DNA from: Elmis aenea
Lineage: Eukaryota > Arthropoda > Insecta > Coleoptera > Elmidae
Reading direction: 5' to 3'
Assembly: GCA_947652605.1 (NCBI GenBank)
Contig: OX393581.1
Span: forward strand, 25,352,788 to 25,416,787
Length of the DNA: 64,000 bases
The notes beneath the pieces are model-generated. The model was given only the letters and a program-made list of their open reading frames with translations. It had not been told where the DNA came from and did no database searches. Both the position numbers and the translations under genes were made by a program. Shown here piece by piece: positions 24,423 to 36,504 of this stretch. Each line of letters begins with the position of its first letter. The stretch's first letter is position 1.

Positions 24423-26479
24423 TATATTTTTTTATTTGTTTTCATAGCTACTATTCTCATTTTGAATATCTATTATTTTATAAGCAAACCAAAACAAATT
24501 GTATGATTTTATAACAACTTTGGTATCAGCGTAAGCTGCTTTGAAGTTGTTGTTTTTTTTGTTATGAGAATAAATAAATTAAATTAACTCTGCGACCTTC
24601 AAGCTATCTCAAATTGAGCCGTCTAGTTACAGTTATCAAAAACAAAATTTGATCTTGCTTCGATGTATCGCATCTTTTTCTAGTTACAAATTTGTAAACT
24701 GTTTTGCATGTCGTTACAAGGTGAATTAAATATATTTAGAAAATCACTAAGAACAATAATTTAATATTTTTTGTAATTTATCAAATCTAATAGTATTTTT
24801 TTCGGTAAAAATTCCTCACTAGATAAAAGTAGGCTACATATTTTTATTTTTAAACTTATCGTCGTGGTCTTTTGTTTCGGATTATTTCAAGTTAACCAAT
24901 GAGATCATAGCAAATTGACCGCTGTGGTCAGCTTTGAAGAAGATGCACACGTGTTGTGTTTGCAATTTTACGGCTTTTAGTTCGAAACATAATTCTGGGT
25001 TTTGTTAAGACGTGCCCTTTTGAATTCGGCGTGTGCTCAACACTCGTTGCTTTATACATTAAATGGCGTGCAAAGATTAACAGAAAAAGATTCGAGTTTC
25101 TAGATAATTAAGTTAAAACCAGAATGGAGCAGTCGGTAGCTACGATATGTATACAATAAACAAGCAAACAAAACATGGAAATGTTCATACAAAACAGAAT
25201 TTAGGCTGTTTATCTGTCAATTAGTCTGGTACTTGCTTCGAAATATGTTGGAATTTTACCCCTTTGGTCTGCGCCACCAAATGTCTGTGCTTTTAACAGA
25301 TTTAACCCTTACAATGATTTTTTTTATCTTTCTTGTTATCGACAGTTTTTATTCCAGCAAATTTACCCAGAACGACCAACATGGATTATGTTGTTAACAG
25401 AATTCACGGAAATGATACTTTTCCGATAATGTTTACATTTCTTGTTTTGTCACTAAGACGCAATCATCAACACAACAACTTCATCAATTCCCAAGTCGGC
25501 CGTGTACTTTGTAGATTCGTCCCTTTGTTTTCGTTATGCATTTATGGCTCCACACTTACAATTTTCGACAAGGATTGTAGGACCGGTATAGGTCAGTTCT
25601 GTTTAGAGGAGTCAAGTTTGTTGGGGTATCTATTGACTGATCTTAATTTAATTGAGTTGAGTTTTCAACCCTTTACTTGTAGATTTTATCGCTGAAAAAT
25701 AGAATCAAATAGTGGAATCGACGTTTCGATTGGTTCTATTCTCGCGATTACTGTTTTTTTTTCTTGTTATCCGTAGAATAGACACAAAAACTCTAAATGT
25801 AAACTGTACAGATGTTGTAATCAATCGTAACATAAAAATATGAAAAATTTAAGCCGTAATTTAAATAATTACTAATAATCATAAATTAGATCATAAATAA
25901 CTTATGTGCGAAATTTTAAGCCATTTGTTATAATTTAAAGATGAATTTTTCCTTGCAATACGTGACAAAACTACATAAGCGATTTATTTTGAAAGTCACT
26001 TCATGTTAATTGAGATATTTAATGTTTTGCAGTTTGATGTGCATTAAAATATTTATGCTAACGCAGCAAATTTCACTAATATTTGTTATCTCCCTTCTTA
26101 TATTTTTCTCAGTGGTCATAATTTCGCAAAGACGTATTGAATCGCATTTTTCATTAAAGTGACTTAAGCCACTTTCAAAATTAACGAAAGATCGGACGAA
26201 TTTAGAATAACTAAAGGAACAAAATAAGGAGACAGTCTAATCCCATTACAATTTATTATTTTTATGGAAAAGATTGTTAAACAAATTTTAAAAAAACATG
26301 AACTACTTAAAAGCAAAGCTCTGATTTTATCGGATATGTGTAAATCGGTCAAAAATTACAATATTTGGAACTGACAAACAAGTTAAGGTTAATAAACGTT
26401 TGTAAGAACAAATTATTGATCTTCAAATGTTGAAAAAACGAAAAAAAAGTGTTTAATTTTTAATTGTAGATAATAAACT
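24423..26479. other. AT-rich DNA, one 120-codon frame
   Basis: A frame open at 25333-25695 lacks an ATG start (the first in-frame ATG, 25381, leaves about 104 codons), has no recognisable domain, and has no splice sites I could pair. No other feature is supported. Confidence 0.5.
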
Positions 26480-26590
26480 AGAGCAGTGGAGCAATTATAA
26501 TTATTTGCTCCGGACTCCGCTCCAGCTCTGGGAAAAAACCCAATGCTCCACTGCTTCGTGCTCCAGCCCCGTGCTCCGCTCCAAACCCCT
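26480..26590. mobile_element. GCTCC-rich terminus of a hAT-like element, remnant
   Basis: CAGTGGAGC at 26484 is matched by GCTCCACTG at 26543, and GCTCCGCTCC-like motifs recur about eight times in 110 bp. Such GGAGC-rich ends occur in hAT elements. The other end is uncertain; GATGCTCC at about 26818 may be a trace. Confidence 0.35.
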
Positions 26591-26597
26591 GGCTAAA

Positions 26598-26760
26598 ATT
26601 AACACCATCGACATGAAAAAAACCTCAGAAAAATGGCAAAGAAAACCAAATGGGACAGGACTAGTAAAAGAAAAAATAAAAAAGAAACAACTAAACTGGT
26701 ATGGCCATAATAGTAAGAATGAAACCTGATAGAATGACAAGACACAAAAATTTGAAGATT
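26598..26760 (+). pseudogene. RTE-type LINE reverse transcriptase C-terminal remnant
   Basis: One plus-strand frame reads TIDMKKTSEKWQRKPN, then KEKIKKKQLNWYGH; after a one-base frame change it continues IVRMKPDRMTRHKN. Insect endonuclease/reverse transcriptases of the RTE type end with a K-x-L-x-W-Y-G-H-V-x-R-M motif and a basic tail, which this matches. The frameshift and following stops show it is dead. Only about 55 codons of the ORF remain. Confidence 0.55.
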
Positions 26761-26885
26761 TTGAAGCAGACTTTTTAATTAAAATACAAGTTATTGGTAT
26801 CGATGGATTCGTTAGAAGATGCTCCATTTAAATAACCGCTAGTACCAGCATGGTTCCATTTAAAAAAATTTACTTTTTGTCAAAC

Positions 26886-27120
26886 AAACTGGTGTGGCCA
26901 CCAAATGACTTTCGCCATATTATATTGTGTGTATTAATGTATATATTTGTGTATTTGTGAGTGTAAAAAGTTTAAAATGCCGCTCCAAGCGCTCAATTAA
27001 CCTCATTATTGTAAATGACGTCTGTCAATATGACGTTAATGACGTCTGTCAAAAGTTATTTTGACAGACTAACGTTTTATGCGCGTGTTTATAAAACATG
27101 AACAAACACAGCGTTCTTAA
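26886..27120 (+). repeat. Dispersed repeat D, copy 1 (5' part)
   Basis: It begins AAACTGGTGTGGCCACCAAA and contains repeated ATGACGTCTGTCAA. The same text starts at 49572. In both copies it leads into the ~142-bp repeat that follows, so the two parts belong to one element. Confidence 0.75.
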
Positions 27121-27159
27121 AAAATATTTTTACTTTTTTTAAATTTAATCATAACTTTT

Positions 27160-27665
27160 TTTACAGAAAATCAAGAGAGTTGAGACCAACGGCATTTCAC
27201 TAAAAAAAATAAACTCTATAACATACTAAAATTTGAAAAAAATTGTTGGAGCCGTTTCCGGGAAAAAATTTCAAAATTTTGAATTTTTTGAATAATTTTG
27301 TAAAATAAATTTCAAAATAGTTGAGACAAACGGCATTTTACTTAGAAAAATAAACTCTATAACATACTAAAATTTGAATAAAATTGTTACAGCCGTTCTC
27401 GAAAAAAAAATTCAAAACTTTGAATTTTTGAAAATATTTCGTAATCTGGAAAAACAAGATAGTTAAGACAAACGGAATTTCACTAAGAAAAACAAACTCT
27501 GTAACATACAAGAATTTGAAAAAAATTGTTGGAGCCGTTTTCGAGAAAAATTTTCAAAATTTCGAATTTTAAATTTTGAATAATTTTGTAAATTAAATTT
27601 CAAAATAGTTGAGACAAACGGCATTAAACTTAGAAAAATAAAATCTATAACATACTAAAATTGGT
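27160..27665 (+). repeat. Tandem array, unit about 142 bp, four units
   Basis: GTTGAGACAAACGGCATTT (with variants) occurs at 27179, 27320, 27462 and 27608, spacings 141, 142 and 146. Each unit contains AACTCTATAACATACTAAAA and a GAGCCGTTTTCGAGAAAAA-like stretch. A single diverged unit lies at 50330-50440 in the other copy of repeat D, so copy number varies between insertions. Confidence 0.88.
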
Positions 27666-28890
27666 TTCCAGATAAATCAATTTTAATTCTGTTCTTAGTT
27701 TTTAAAGTTATATCGTTCAGTCTAAAACTTGTATGAATTTTATAATTTTTGAAAATTCTTCCCCCGTTATCAATAATAATAAAAATTTATAGAAAACATT
27801 AAAAAGTTGTTATCATCGCAATTTAAAAAAAAAAAAACAAACTTTAATGTGTCGATTCAAAATTCCGGAGACTATTGGTAATAATTGTAATCAATTTCAA
27901 ATTTATTTATTCTATAAAGACGTAAAAGTAACTGTAGGGACAATTTCTGAAAATTAAATTTTACTTAAAGGGCCAATAATCGTGCATTTAACCTACATTA
28001 AAAATAAGTTAAGATTACCCAATTAAATTTATTATATTCGGAGTTAATGATACTGAATGAAAAATTATTGATGGTTAGATATATCTTTTCATGAAGAACC
28101 GCTTCTTATTAAAACATAAAAGCGCAGTTATTATTGTATTATTATGTCAGGGAATTAAAGCAACTTGCTTTTAATGCCTTAATTGCAACTGTCCTGCATA
28201 TAACGCTTTTTCGTACTTAATATATTACTTTTTTATAAGTCTAGTTAGTGGACTTAATTGGACACCAACGATATATTTTTATTGTATTGCATTATGTTCC
28301 TTTAACTCTATTTGCACTTTATACATTTGCTACAGGACTTTACATTTTTAAATCAGGTCACGAGAGAAAAATACCTACGGTACAGTTATTCGTTATAAAT
28401 TACTTATAAATAATGACGATTTTAATTAAGTAATAATGACTCCATTAATGAATCCCCGAAATTAATTATGGATGCGCAATTTATATCGTAAATTAGCAAT
28501 AAGACACAATTGTTGGTGTTACTTTTTCTGTTAATGAATCAAATGAGAGAAAAGTAAATCAGCTGCATTTTGATTAATCGGCATATAAAAGTAAATTTAT
28601 TCTTTGTTTCATGCGCTGTTTAATATTAAAAGCACAAAAGTCATGATTTACTTCGTTTATATTGTAGTTCATTGTTACAGATGTAGTTTATTAATATTAA
28701 CTAATGGCTTAAATTCACGTCCAATAGCTATTTAAATAAATTCATTAATCGTAAAATCAAATGCAGCAGAACATCTATTCTACGATAATTTTTAAGTTTA
28801 AAAATTCAATAATGGTTTAGTCTAATAGTAATTCGTATTTAGCTAATAGTTTTTTTGGCTAAAAAATCAGTCTCTGAGTAACGAGTTTTT
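27666..28890. other. AT-rich DNA; ATTA-rich patch
   Basis: No gene is seen. Between about 28430 and 28760 ATTAAT/TAATTA motifs are frequent, as in homeodomain-bound enhancers, but base composition alone could produce this. Confidence 0.4.
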
Positions 28891-30412
28891 TACATCTCTG
28901 CGCAAAAGTATGGAAACAGACAATTATCTAGAATTGTATTGAAGATAATATAATGAAATTTGGTATGAAATCGTTACGTAATGTGCGAATTTTTTGGAAA
29001 TATTAAGGCTGCAAAACGACCTCCGTTCTAACCGAAAACGACCTCAAACTTTGAAATTTCAAAGAAAATACTCTGTATATTTTTATATTTTTGGATTCCT
29101 CTTGAAATTAACTTTAAATTTTTTTTATTACATGGGTCCAAAGTCAACCATTTTCATTGAATTTACATTTTGTAAAAATTTTGAGCAATTCAACACTTTC
29201 AAAATTTTTAAAGCTTTAAAATACAGTAAAAATTTGTCTCAAAGTTAGATTGACAAAAGATTATTTAACACTTTGCACTAGCTACATTTTTCAACTGCTA
29301 TACAGGGCGTTTTTTACGCTTGGTCAAACTTGTAAAACTTTAAACATCGATAACTAAATTTTCTTAAATACAACAGCCTATATTTTTTGCAGTCTTTAAA
29401 AAAATGTAATTGTCCTTCAAAAGCAGTTATTTTTTGAGTAGACTATGAAGGTAGTCGGCGATAATTTTGGAAAACTTTAAAAAATTATCTTTCCCTACGA
29501 ATTTTTGACATTTTTTTTTGTAATAAAGATATCATTTTACTATTCTTACGTTTAAATCAAGGTTTGTTAAAATTGTGCATTTATTTATTGGACCAGTGTG
29601 ATGAGACAATTACGCAATCCTATTTCTTTGTGTGTTTACTATACGACTTCCGGTTCAACAGAAAACCGACCTCTTTTTTAAATTTAAAGATAAGGCAGGT
29701 CAGTAACTTATTTTTTAATCAGCGTCAACAATCAGTTTTTAAAACTTTGCAAACGATCAAACTCAGTTGTATAAAAAATATTGTGGCCCTGATAGAAAAC
29801 CCCGATTTTAAAGTGAGAATGGTAAAATAACATCTTTATGATTAAAAAACTTCAAAAATTTTTAGGGACTATAACAACTTTTTTGTTTTTTCCAAACTAA
29901 CTGCTGACTACCTTCATAGCCTACTTGACAATATTACGTTGCTCTAATAACTAGGTAACAATAAAATCGCGATATCTCAAAAAATATCAATTTTAGGTAT
30001 AAAACAGTCTTAATGTTTTAAAACAGTAATTATATTTTTCATAAGACTATAAGAAAATAAGGGTATTTTTTAAAGAAAAATTAGTCATCGATGTTTAAAG
30101 TTACACAAGTTTGACCAAGCGTAAAAAACGCCCTGTGTAATATTTTTAAAATGCAGCTAGTGCAACATGTTAATTAATCTACCGTCAATCTAACTTTAAA
30201 ACGACGTTTTATTACTGTATTTTCAAAGTATTAAATGTTGACATTTTTTGAGAGTGTTGTATCGTTCAAAATATTTCACGAAAACTGTTGACTTTGGACC
30301 GACCCACAACAATCCACAACATAAAATAATGGTCAAATACCAAATTGCATTGTAATATCTTCAATAGTATTTTAGTTATTTGTTTGTTTTTATACTTTTG
30401 CGCAGCACTGTA
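28891..30412. mobile_element. Large foldback element, family C (1.5 kb)
   Basis: The ends are TACATCTCTGCGCAAAAGTA and the inverse TACTTTTGCGCAGCACTGTA. Arms pair along several hundred bp: CCTTCATAGCCTACTTGACA at about 29920 is inverted at about 29428, and GTTACACAAGTTTGACC at about 30100 is inverted at about 29320. An inner TACAGGGCGTTTTTTACGC sits at about 29303 and its inverse at about 30120. Frames inside (28994-29248, 29564-29830) are chance. No transposase. Confidence 0.85.
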
Positions 30413-31570
30413 CAATTGAATAAATCATATCGATTTTTAACCTCCTTAAACCCAATTTTGAACAGCCTACAATAACAACTTGTTTAAAATTTATTTAAAC
30501 TCTGAAATATATTTTAACTTCAACAGCAACTTTCCAAGTAAGTCGTTGGTCGACAATTCCAAAACAAATATGTATGCTAAATGAAGACAGCTTCATTTAT
30601 TTAAACTTGTTATTTTATTACTTAATTACATACTTTATATTGCTGTTAATATTTCAACCAAAGAATAAGCAATTAGCAAACTTTCTTAAGCGCTCATTTG
30701 TAATACTTTGGGCTCTAAAAATACTTGCATTTTTAAATATGTTATGCGAACAAAATTTTGCTTATTAATTGCCAAGAAACTTGCTTAAAAACACGAATTT
30801 GCAGTGGTGTGTCTGCATGAGGCAGTTGAATTTTTGCAACGGCCGTTTAACAGACACCTGAAGATGAATAGGTGGTTGTTACATGATCGTGGTAGTATCC
30901 ATTTCAACTTGTGTTGTTATTGTATGAATTGCAAACACTGAGCATCTGCTTTAACCACTTGAACTAACCACTTTTTAATAAAATAATGCTGATACGCTCC
31001 CTACAAAATTTGTTGTAACAAAGAGCTTAACATACGTACTTAAACGATTCTACTTTGAATTTCATGAAACACAATTTAATCTTCGTACATTGCTTTATGT
31101 GTTATCGATCGAAATTTATATGTGTGTAGACTGTATACAAAGTTTATATAAACTGGCGAACACTTTCTAAGTAGAATTGTTTCTTGCGTAAATCTAAGTG
31201 GAAAATCATTTTACAAGAATGGTGGTCGAAGAATAAAAAGGCATCGTATGGCATTAAAGTATGAGATTATAAAAACTAACAAACCATTGTCTCACAGCTT
31301 ACAACTATTGTTAAAAAAATGCTCAGAAGCGTTGCTTTAAAATTTAAAGTGTCGTTTGATTGAAAAATTTTATAAGTATATTTTAGCAGGACTAAAGTGT
31401 CAACTAACTTGAGTCTGTAGAATCATGTTACATCTTAAAGTTGTGTTCAAAATTAATTGCGTAAATGACACTTATTATAAACATTTTCGACATTATCGAC
31501 TTAAAATTATGCAAGAAGCAACGCTACACTAAAGTGTCTGTAAATGTTTTGGTACATCTATTCTAATAAA
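30413..31570. other. AT-rich DNA, no gene supported
   Basis: A 64-codon ATG frame at 30574-30768 is very hydrophobic, but it has no family match or splice support. Confidence 0.5.
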
Positions 31571-32596
31571 CAGAGTGTAGCAGATAGTATTTTTAGCATG
31601 GAGATCTCGCTTATTAAAAGCGGTACAGGTTTATTTAAATTAGATGACTCATTCCTTAGTATAAGAGGAGCCATATTTTATTTTTAAGTAAAACATTCCT
31701 CGTACTTCAGAAGTTATAACAAAAAATATGAAATGTCGAATTTCTTTTTTTTTCTCATAACTTTTATCTCTTAATTATTAAATCAATTTTATTTGTATTT
31801 TCTGAAAGTACTTTTTTATGTAGAATATAACTATAACTTCAGATTTTTTAAATCACTTTCCATATTTGAGATATTACTCCTAATTTTCTTTTTTCTTATG
31901 GGCCGTCGGCTAGGCTTTGGTAAAGTACAATGTTTTTTTCCTCCTAAAATTAACGATGTATCAAATGTCATATATGTAGTTGTAAATAAATGAGAAAATT
32001 AAGAAAAAATTTATTTTATCAATATTATTCTAAGTTAGCTATGAAACATGTTAAACGAGCAAGTTAGATTCGGTACTGGTAAATGTGCTTTTTTATCCTC
32101 GTTCTAACGATATACCACTTGTCATATCTATTTAAATAAATAAGTTAAAAAATTAAGTTAAATCGTATTATACCAAGATAATTCTAAGTTAGCTGAGAAT
32201 AATATTGGTAAAATGCGATTTTGTTTTATTTTTCGGATTATTTATTTAAATAGACATGACAAGTAATACATCATTGGTTGACAGCCCATAAAAAAATGAA
32301 ATTAGGAGTAATATTTTAAAAATGAAAAAGTGATTTAAATAATACTAATATTTTACATAAAACAGTACCCCAAGAAGATAAAAATAAAATTGCTGAACTG
32401 ATTAAGGCAAAAAAGCTATGAGATAATAAAGACATTCGACACTTTCAAATTATTTGCTATAACTTCTGAGGTACGAGGAATTTGGTACTTTTAAAAATAG
32501 ATTGTAGGTCCTCTCATACTTAGGAATAATTCATCTAATTTAAAAAAACCTGTATCTCTTATAATAAGCTGTACTTGTTATCTGGGACACCCTGTA
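31571..32596. mobile_element. Large snapback element, family B copy 2
   Basis: It starts near CAGAGTGTAGCAGATAG (decayed TACAGGGTGTCCCAGAT) and ends with ATCTGGGACACCCTGTA. Subterminal GGAGATCTCGCTTATTAAAA at about 31600 pairs with CTTATAATAAGC at about 32560. Its arms match 11822-13340 (both share TCATTTTTTTCTCATAACTTT-like and ACTTTTAAAAATAGATTG-like text) but it is shorter and more diverged. Confidence 0.82.
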
Positions 32597-33365
32597 TAGT
32601 GAATACAACCGTAATTGCAAGAAGCAACTTAAATTTGTTTAGTTAAATTTAAATTTTTCACCAATTTATACGCACCTTGTACAAAAATTTCAAAAAACTG
32701 TACTTAAGTAAGTGATCCAATAAAATAAACAAAATAGGCCATAAACAATCATAAAATAGTGTAAGTGGGTGGATAAATAATGAGACATTTTATATTGGTA
32801 ATGGGTTAGTTGAGTTTAACACATTTAAGATTAGATAGGTCAAACTTTGGGGTTTAGTTGCCAATATCCACTTAATTAATAGTATGTAGTTCAGATAGGG
32901 ACAATATTAAGATATTATCTGTCAAAACGGCAGTAAAAACGCAGTCACTTCTACATGTTTTTAGTCTTCATTCAGTATATCTTATCGAACTGTTTTGAAT
33001 AGAAATAGACGTGAGATAAATTTTGGGTTGGTCTGGCGACTGTCTGAGGGCTCACTCTTTTGAGACCATGTCACTTCTAATGGAAAGTTAAAATCCTTAC
33101 CTTTTTCGCAAATTACAGGATATTTTGGTGTTGAAAAACATGTAAAGGAAGTTTATTAACACTAGCGTTTGTTTGATAAAACTCTAGATTACTCACAGAT
33201 AGTGTCACTCTGTGGTTGGTCAATGGTATATTTCTTTTTATGAGCTTATGTGATAAGAAGATTTTACATCTTACCTATTATACCATTCCTAATTGTGGAG
33301 TACAGAAAACTTAAAAATTGTCATGGTTAAACATATATTTTTATGGGTTATAGTTATACAGCGCT
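32597..33365. other. AT-rich spacer
   Basis: No feature supported. Confidence 0.55.
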
Positions 33366-33735
33366 ATTCAAAAAGTCTGCAACAAATGGAAAAGTTTTTA
33401 ATTATGAATTTCTCAGAAAATTTTATTTTTAATAAAAGTTGGTGCAGACCTAAAACCAATTTCAATACGAAAATAGATTTAATAAAAATTCATATGACAC
33501 TAGATTTTAGCGATTATAAAAACATTCGCAAGAGTGCTCTTATTTCAAGAGTAACACAAAAAATGTATAGGAATAAATTGTTTAAAAACAAAACTACTTG
33601 CTACGAAATTTGACGATAAATATCCTATTTTGGATTTAATAGTAGTCATTCAAAAAGTCTGCTGCAAATGGAAAAGCTTTTTAATGTTGATTTCTCAGAG
33701 AATTTTATTCTTGAAAAACGTTGGTGCATTTTGTT
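33366..33735 (+). repeat. Direct duplication of about 85 bp, 282 bp apart
   Basis: ATTCAAAAAGTCTGC-A/T-AC/GCAAATGG-like text followed by AATTTCTCAGAGAATTTTAT and GTTGGTGCA occurs at 33366 and again at 33648. The intervening DNA is unrelated. The flanking 106- and 60-codon frames overlap the duplication and show no motif. Confidence 0.65.
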
Positions 33736-34415
33736 TATTTTTGTCGATTAGGCCACTGGTATTAGCGATTAGGAAATATATGATTTTGGTTCACTACCAG
33801 ACAGTAATGTAATCTAAAGAAAGCAAACAAATAGCCAACCCTGCTATTAAAAGTAGTTTAAACGCATTAAAACTGCAAATTTCTTACATGAATTACGTGG
33901 ACTAACTACTGACCTAATGTCGAACGTCCAATGAAGTTGGTTATTATTTTTTTAAGGCAGAGATCTTTGCACGTTCATAGTGGGTGCATAAATTGTTTCC
34001 AGCACGAACATGTTTTGAGACAAATAAAAAAATCAACTGTCATTTGCGACCCAATATTTAACTCGAAAAATGTCGTTCGGAATTCTAAAAACAAAACATA
34101 ATACGTCTGCAAATTATAGAATATTTGACGACTTTAAATAATCTAAAATAAATCACGAGACAATTACGACAGTAGCACGCAAGATTTTGGGTCGAAAATC
34201 AAACAAAAACGATGAAACGTGTTATTTAGCTGATGTTCTCGCTTTAAATATAATTTCTTTATAAATGTTTCCTGTTGCGGACCACACTTATCGGGGCCCA
34301 CGCAACTTCCACTTAAATGTTTCAATCTCTTTATTACATAATGTACACGTCATTTAAAAATTCTTTGCGCATATTTATGAAATTGATATTTTTTTATATA
34401 AACAAAACACATAAT
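33736..34415. other. AT-rich spacer left of the mariner copy
   Basis: No feature supported; the mariner terminal repeat expected here could not be identified. Confidence 0.5.
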
Positions 34416-35384
34416 CTAATCAATAATATATTTTTCTGCATTGTTTACGATTGACTTCCAACGTTCTGACAGATTTTCGATTCCACGCCTTAAAATATCC
34501 GGTGACTTAGAAGTGAAAAAGTCGTCAAGCCAATTTTGAAGCAGCGTCGTTACTGAAGGAGTTTCCTTGGACGTTGTTGCATAGAGAGAGAAAAAGATAA
34601 AAATCTGATGGAGCGAGACGGACATTATCACGCTGCTAAATCGCTTGATGCCATCTTCTCAGTCGTTTTTTTAAATTGCAACCTTTAGGCAATATAGTTG
34701 TTGACAATAAACCTCTAAAGTGATAGTTACATTCGACAGTAATGCATAGTAGATCACGCCTTCTTTGTCCCACCAGATGCACAATAGTTCAATAGTAGTA
34801 CCATGTGGATGGATATCAGCTTTTGCACAGATAGTAGCTTGTTCGTTAGGATTCAGCTTTTTTTTCTGTTTTTAATATTGATAAAAAAGCACATTTTTTT
34901 CACCAGTAATTGCAGTAATAAACTGGAACAGAAAGAGTCGATTGTTAACAAGCTACACGATGACGACCAAGCAAAGCATATATGATAACACGTTGATTTT
35001 TGTTGTTTTCGCTCAAAACCTTGGTTAGGTACCATACACCCAATTTTGTAACTTTGACTTTGGCCATGGAATGCAAATGTCGTACGATGATTAATTAATC
35101 ACAATTCATCATATTGTCCAATTTCTGACTGAAGTGTTTAAACCCTCTTCATCTAAGTGGGATGGTCTTCCTAAACGTGGAAAATCATTCGTGTCAAAAT
35201 GGCCCTCCTTAAAAAGGAAAAAACATTTTCGTGCCATAATTTCTCCGATAACGTTCTCCCCCCCGTAAATGACACAAATGGTTCTAGTGGCCTCCAATAC
35301 CTTACCTCCTCGATTAAACTTAAACAAAAGAATATGTCGGTAATGCTCGTTTTTTTTACTTGACACTTTATTTTCGGTAGCCAA
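34416..35384 (-). pseudogene. mariner transposase, frameshifted pseudogene
   Basis: The length (about 970 bp) equals a full mariner ORF of about 345 codons. The N-terminal part (35384-35110) reads HYRHILLFKFNRGGKV and later DFPRLGRPSHLDEEG, the HTH region with the typical PRxGRP linker. The middle holds a damaged TGDEKW region (read as TGEKN, the first catalytic Asp not in place) and WWDKEGVIYYALL (about 34770). The C-terminus reads LSERWKSIVNNAEKYIID, the usual mariner ending. Several frame changes, in-frame stops and an apparent deletion around the second catalytic Asp region show it is inactive. The expected role was cut-and-paste of a ~1.3-kb element into TA. Confidence 0.88.
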
Positions 35385-35426
35385 AACTTAACACAAATTT
35401 TTTTTTTCTGCAACCACTATTGTAGT

Positions 35427-35715
35427 AGTATATGACATAAAAAGAGTTGTAAGAAAGAAGCATATTACGCACGAGTGGAAACGTTGCGAACGGAGCCGCG
35501 TAGCGTTGAGTGCATATTTCTAGGAGTGCGTAATTGCTTTACAACTCGTGTTTTGTAGCATACTTTTTCTACGATCACATAATACATACGATTTTATCGG
35601 TTTTTTAGCTAATAGTAAACACATTTGTGCGTACGCTGTTAACTGTCAAGTTTGACGTCAGTCTACTTTGATCAATTCTAGACAACTGTGCTTTTTGCTT
35701 ACCGCGCGCACAGTC
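35427..35715. mobile_element. Cruciform-bearing element, copy 2
   Basis: A hairpin at 35427-35562 (AAGAGTTGTAAG ... CTTTACAACTCGTGTTTTG, inner ACGCACGAGTGG and GGAGTGCGTAAT) is followed by a module starting CTACGATCAC at 35569. It is the reverse complement of 7965-8361, and text such as TGCTTTTTGCTTACCGCGCG matches copy 1 inverted. The distal module end is missing. The hairpin loop contains CGTTGCGAACGGAGCCGCG, absent from the other copies. Confidence 0.68.
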
Positions 35716-35951
35716 TACTACACAGGTTAGGAAGCCTGTCAAAAAATCTGGAACTTTTCGACATAACTGCTGGCTGGCTGTCATTTAAATGTCATCTATA
35801 TTGTCAGAAAAATAATGCAGCTGAGTGGCGATTTCGAATCCTACGCAAAAAAAAATCGCAACGAGTAATAGAGGTCTTGTATTTATTTTACAAGATGGAA
35901 AATATTTTGTTACAGATGTTAAATAAATGGCAACGTCTAATATGAGCTTAA
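35716..35951. other. Spacer; weak 85-codon frame
   Basis: A plus-strand frame (35688-35945) overlaps the end of the cruciform element and has no recognisable motif. Not supported as a gene. Confidence 0.5.
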
Positions 35952-36500
35952 TCTTCTATATATATAAAAGAGCTTGTTTGTTTGTTTGTTTGTGTGTTTG
36001 TTTGTTTGTGTGTTTGTTTGTTTGTTCGCTATAGAATCCTAGGTCCGTTGACCGATCGGGACCAAATTTTGCACAGTTACTATTTAGGACCTTGCAGATC
36101 TAACGCCAAACTTTAAGTACAAGCACATATTACCAATTTAAAAAAAAAAAATTACTTGGACGGGATTCGATCTTACGTCGGCAAATACCTGGTCATAACA
36201 CGATACGGCGCGGTGTATTTCACAAGTAAAGATTGTTTTGTATACAATTAGTAATAAATGTACATGAAGTATTATTTTTATTAGTACATTTTTAATTGAA
36301 ACAAGACGAAAGAAAATAAATTTGAGTTATTATTCAATTTTTAAGCAATAAATAGTTGTTTTTTAAGGAATTATAAGAAAATGAAAAGATGATTGATCAG
36401 AGTATGTCATTTGTGTATGATTTGGAATTATTGGGCTTATTCAAGTTAAAACAGTAATTAAAATTGTAATCGCCCGTGCAACGTCGGGTAAACCATCTTG
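35952..36500 (+). mobile_element. Helitron-like element 1
   Basis: It starts TCTTCTATATATATAAAAGA after an A. It carries a GTTT/GTGT microsatellite, then GAATCCTAGGTCCGTTGACC, and ends near CCCGTGCAACGTCGGGTAAA with a decayed CTTG end. No terminal inverted repeats or target duplication are seen, as expected of Helitrons, whose 3' end is a short hairpin plus CTRR. A second element begins almost at once. Its interior differs from element 2. Confidence 0.72.
36153..36225 (-). other. tRNA-like box B text inside Helitron-like element
   Basis: Read on the minus strand, AGATCGAATCCCGTC resembles an RNA polymerase III box B (GGTTCGANTCC), with CGCGCCGTATCGTGTTATG about 30 bp earlier where box A would lie. 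A cloverleaf does not form convincingly. It could be a captured tRNA-derived SINE fragment. Confidence 0.25.
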
Positions 36501-36504
36501 TATA

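Noticed and set aside
25333..25695. 120-codon frame
   Set aside because: Opened by TTG, no domain on either strand, no splice pair; treated as chance.
36153..36225. Functional tRNA gene
   Set aside because: Only a box B-like motif is convincing; no acceptor stem or full cloverleaf forms.
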